From positions 72,711 through 136,710 of the forward strand of contig CAVTBE010000004.1 in NCBI GenBank assembly GCA_963732845.1: 64,000 bases of DNA, read 5' to 3'. The notes under the pieces are model-generated. The model ran no database searches and was not told the origin of the DNA. It saw only the letters and a program-made list of their open reading frames with translations. Numbering within the stretch: the stretch's first letter is position 1; each line of letters begins with the position of its first letter. The DNA comes from CAVSRC01 sp963732845. GTDB lineage: Bacteria; Pseudomonadota; Alphaproteobacteria; Rhizobiales; Kaistiaceae. Both the position numbers and the translations under genes were made by a program. This document shows positions 63,077 to 64,000 of this stretch, piece by piece.

Positions 63077-63622
63077 CTATTCGGGCGGAACTGGCACATC
63101 GTGCGCGTAGGGATCGTCGATCAGTCCCTGCATGAACGCGATGCGCTTGATGATTTCAGAAACCGCCTGTACGGCGAGCAGGAAGAAGCCGGCAAGCAGC
63201 AGCGCCTTGGCCGGCCACAGAGTGAGGCCGCCGTAGTTGGCCGATACCTCACCGATCTGAAAGGACTGCCGGAACCAAGGCACGATTTCCCAGACCATCA
63301 GGACCGAAAAAGGGAGCAGCATCACGGCGTGGCCGAAGATGTCGATCCAGCCACGCACGTGTTTCGGCAGCATGTTCGAGATGATGTCGATGCGGACGTG
63401 GCCGTTGCGCTGGAGCGTGTAGGCGGCGGCGAGCAGATAGGCACCGGCGAACAGGTACCACTGCAGTTCGAGCCAGGCGTTCGAGGACAACGAGAAGAGC
63501 TTGCGCGACGTAGCATTGCCGGCGCTGACCAGTACCGAAAGCAGGATCAGCCAGGTGACGGATTGTCCGATGAATGCAGTCGCGCGATCGATCGCTCCGC
63601 TGATGCGCAGCAAAACTCCCAT
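63077..63622 (-). CDS. TRAP transporter small permease, DctQ type (181 aa)
   Basis: Four-helix membrane subunit of the TRAP importer (FIGQSVTWLILLSVLVSAGN, WLELQWYLFAGAYLLAAAYTLQRNGHVRIDI and GHAVMLLPFSVLMVW). The WLELQW and NGHVRIDI motifs are conserved in DctQ. ATG 63622 (MGVLLRISGAID) is the family-like start; the longer frame to 63910 is Arg-rich and not supported. First gene of the minus-strand permease pair. Confidence 0.93.
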   Translation of the reverse strand: MGVLLRISGAIDRATAFIGQSVTWLILLSVLVSAGNATSRKLFSLSSNAWLELQWYLFAGAYLLAAAYTLQRNGHVRIDIISNMLPKHVRGWIDIFGHAVMLLPFSVLMVWEIVPWFRQSFQIGEVSANYGGLTLWPAKALLLAGFFLLAVQAVSEIIKRIAFMQGLIDDPYAHDVPVPPE

Positions 63623-63945
63623 AAGCGTCCCCTGCCGGGTCGTGCCGGCCTTCGTCTCTGCCGGCAAACTGCGACGGATGGCCGGCGATGGCAAGCGCCG
63701 AAGCGCCGCGCCATTGCCAAGCCCGGGCGCGGAGACCGGGGATCTTTTCGGACGGAAATCGGGCGAGAATCGGGGTGGCCGGCAGGCGCCCGGCGCCGCG
63801 CGGGCACGGGTGCGCCCATAGCCGATGGCGCGGACTGGCTGTATCGTGTGTCGGCGACTGTCAGAAAACTGCACCAAAACCGAACTAATCGGTGTGAGCG
63901 CGCCGGCCAATGGCCGGCAATCTGTTTTGATGAGGAGGTCTGGTT
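63623..63945. other. Divergent intergenic region (323 bp)
   Basis: Between the TRAP permease genes (minus) and the gene at the right edge (plus). No gene-like frame, repeat or RNA was recognised. Its right part (about 63840-63930) is less GC-rich and ends with a GAGGAGG ribosome site at 63932-63938 for the next gene. Confidence 0.4.
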
Positions 63946-64000
63946 ATGCGCATGACGAAACTGGCCGTTGCCCTCGGCGCGGCGATCCTCTGCACGACCG
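63946..64000 (+). CDS. Start of an exported protein, cut by window edge
   Basis: Only the first 18 residues are visible (MRMTKLAVALGAAILCTT), which look like the start of a signal peptide. GAGGAGG precedes the ATG by a normal distance. Placed next to TRAP genes, it might be another periplasmic binding protein, but nothing more can be said. Confidence 0.6.
   Translation, partial: MRMTKLAVALGAAILCTT

Overview
The window is about 64 kb of dense, high-GC chromosomal DNA. Intergenic gaps are short, ATGA overlaps are frequent, and codons are strongly biased to G/C in the third position. The gene set points to an alphaproteobacterium of the Hyphomicrobiales (Rhizobiales) type, probably a free-living or plant/soil-associated heterotroph. 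It includes homospermidine synthase with an alanine-racemase-fold ornithine decarboxylase, many ABC and TRAP uptake systems, DUF1007/NicO metal genes, an HXXEE protein and palindromic intergenic repeats. No rRNA, tRNA, CRISPR array, integrase or insertion sequence was seen.

Layout. 1-9.2 kb (minus strand): an EamA exporter cut by the left edge, a short-chain dehydrogenase and a MarR regulator, followed by an operon of NMT1-type ABC transporter, cytosine-deaminase-like amidohydrolase, GlcD-type FAD oxidase, HXXEE membrane protein and flavodoxin-fold oxidoreductase. 9.2-11 kb (plus): a RidA-family protein and an 8-oxoguanine-deaminase-type amidohydrolase. 11.4-14.5 kb: a membrane GGDEF-EAL sensor and a small P-loop kinase-like protein. 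14.5-25.2 kb (plus): creatininase-family hydrolase, a second GlcD-type FAD oxidase, a frameshifted short-chain dehydrogenase, two tandem paralogous solute-binding proteins and a complete dipeptide-type ABC transporter. The 1-9 and 14-25 kb blocks look like two parallel uptake-plus-oxidation modules for nitrogen-containing carbon compounds.

25-42 kb is a mixed region: EamA exporter, GNAT, TetR with an alpha/beta hydrolase, a small RHH-like protein with an SRPBCC protein, LysR divergent from an F420-reductase-like protein, a VOC protein, a CobW-type GTPase with a His-rich loop, an HxlR-SCP2 regulator divergent from a PLP decarboxylase, a WD40 protein, a frameshifted DUF4424 gene, a GGDEF cyclase, homospermidine synthase and an S41-type protease. 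42-50 kb: M3 oligopeptidase, epimerase, GNAT, secreted lipase, sulfotransferase, c-type cytochrome and another GNAT. A roughly 200-bp nested palindromic element and the frameshifted decarboxylase follow; the decarboxylase has a long structured leader that resembles the alphaproteobacterial speF motif.

52-64 kb: ArsR/AHSA1 pair with a clear operator, gamma-glutamyltransferase, amidase, a protein combining a deoxyribosyltransferase/TIR-like domain with an ASK1-type TRAF-binding helical region, DUF1007/NicO metal-export pair, a class I glutamine amidotransferase, and a TRAP uptake system whose large permease carries an unusual Gly/Asn/Phe-rich repeat tail. Three otherwise well conserved genes (SDR, DUF4424, ornithine decarboxylase) are each broken by one base. 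This suggests either a draft-quality sequence or recent decay.
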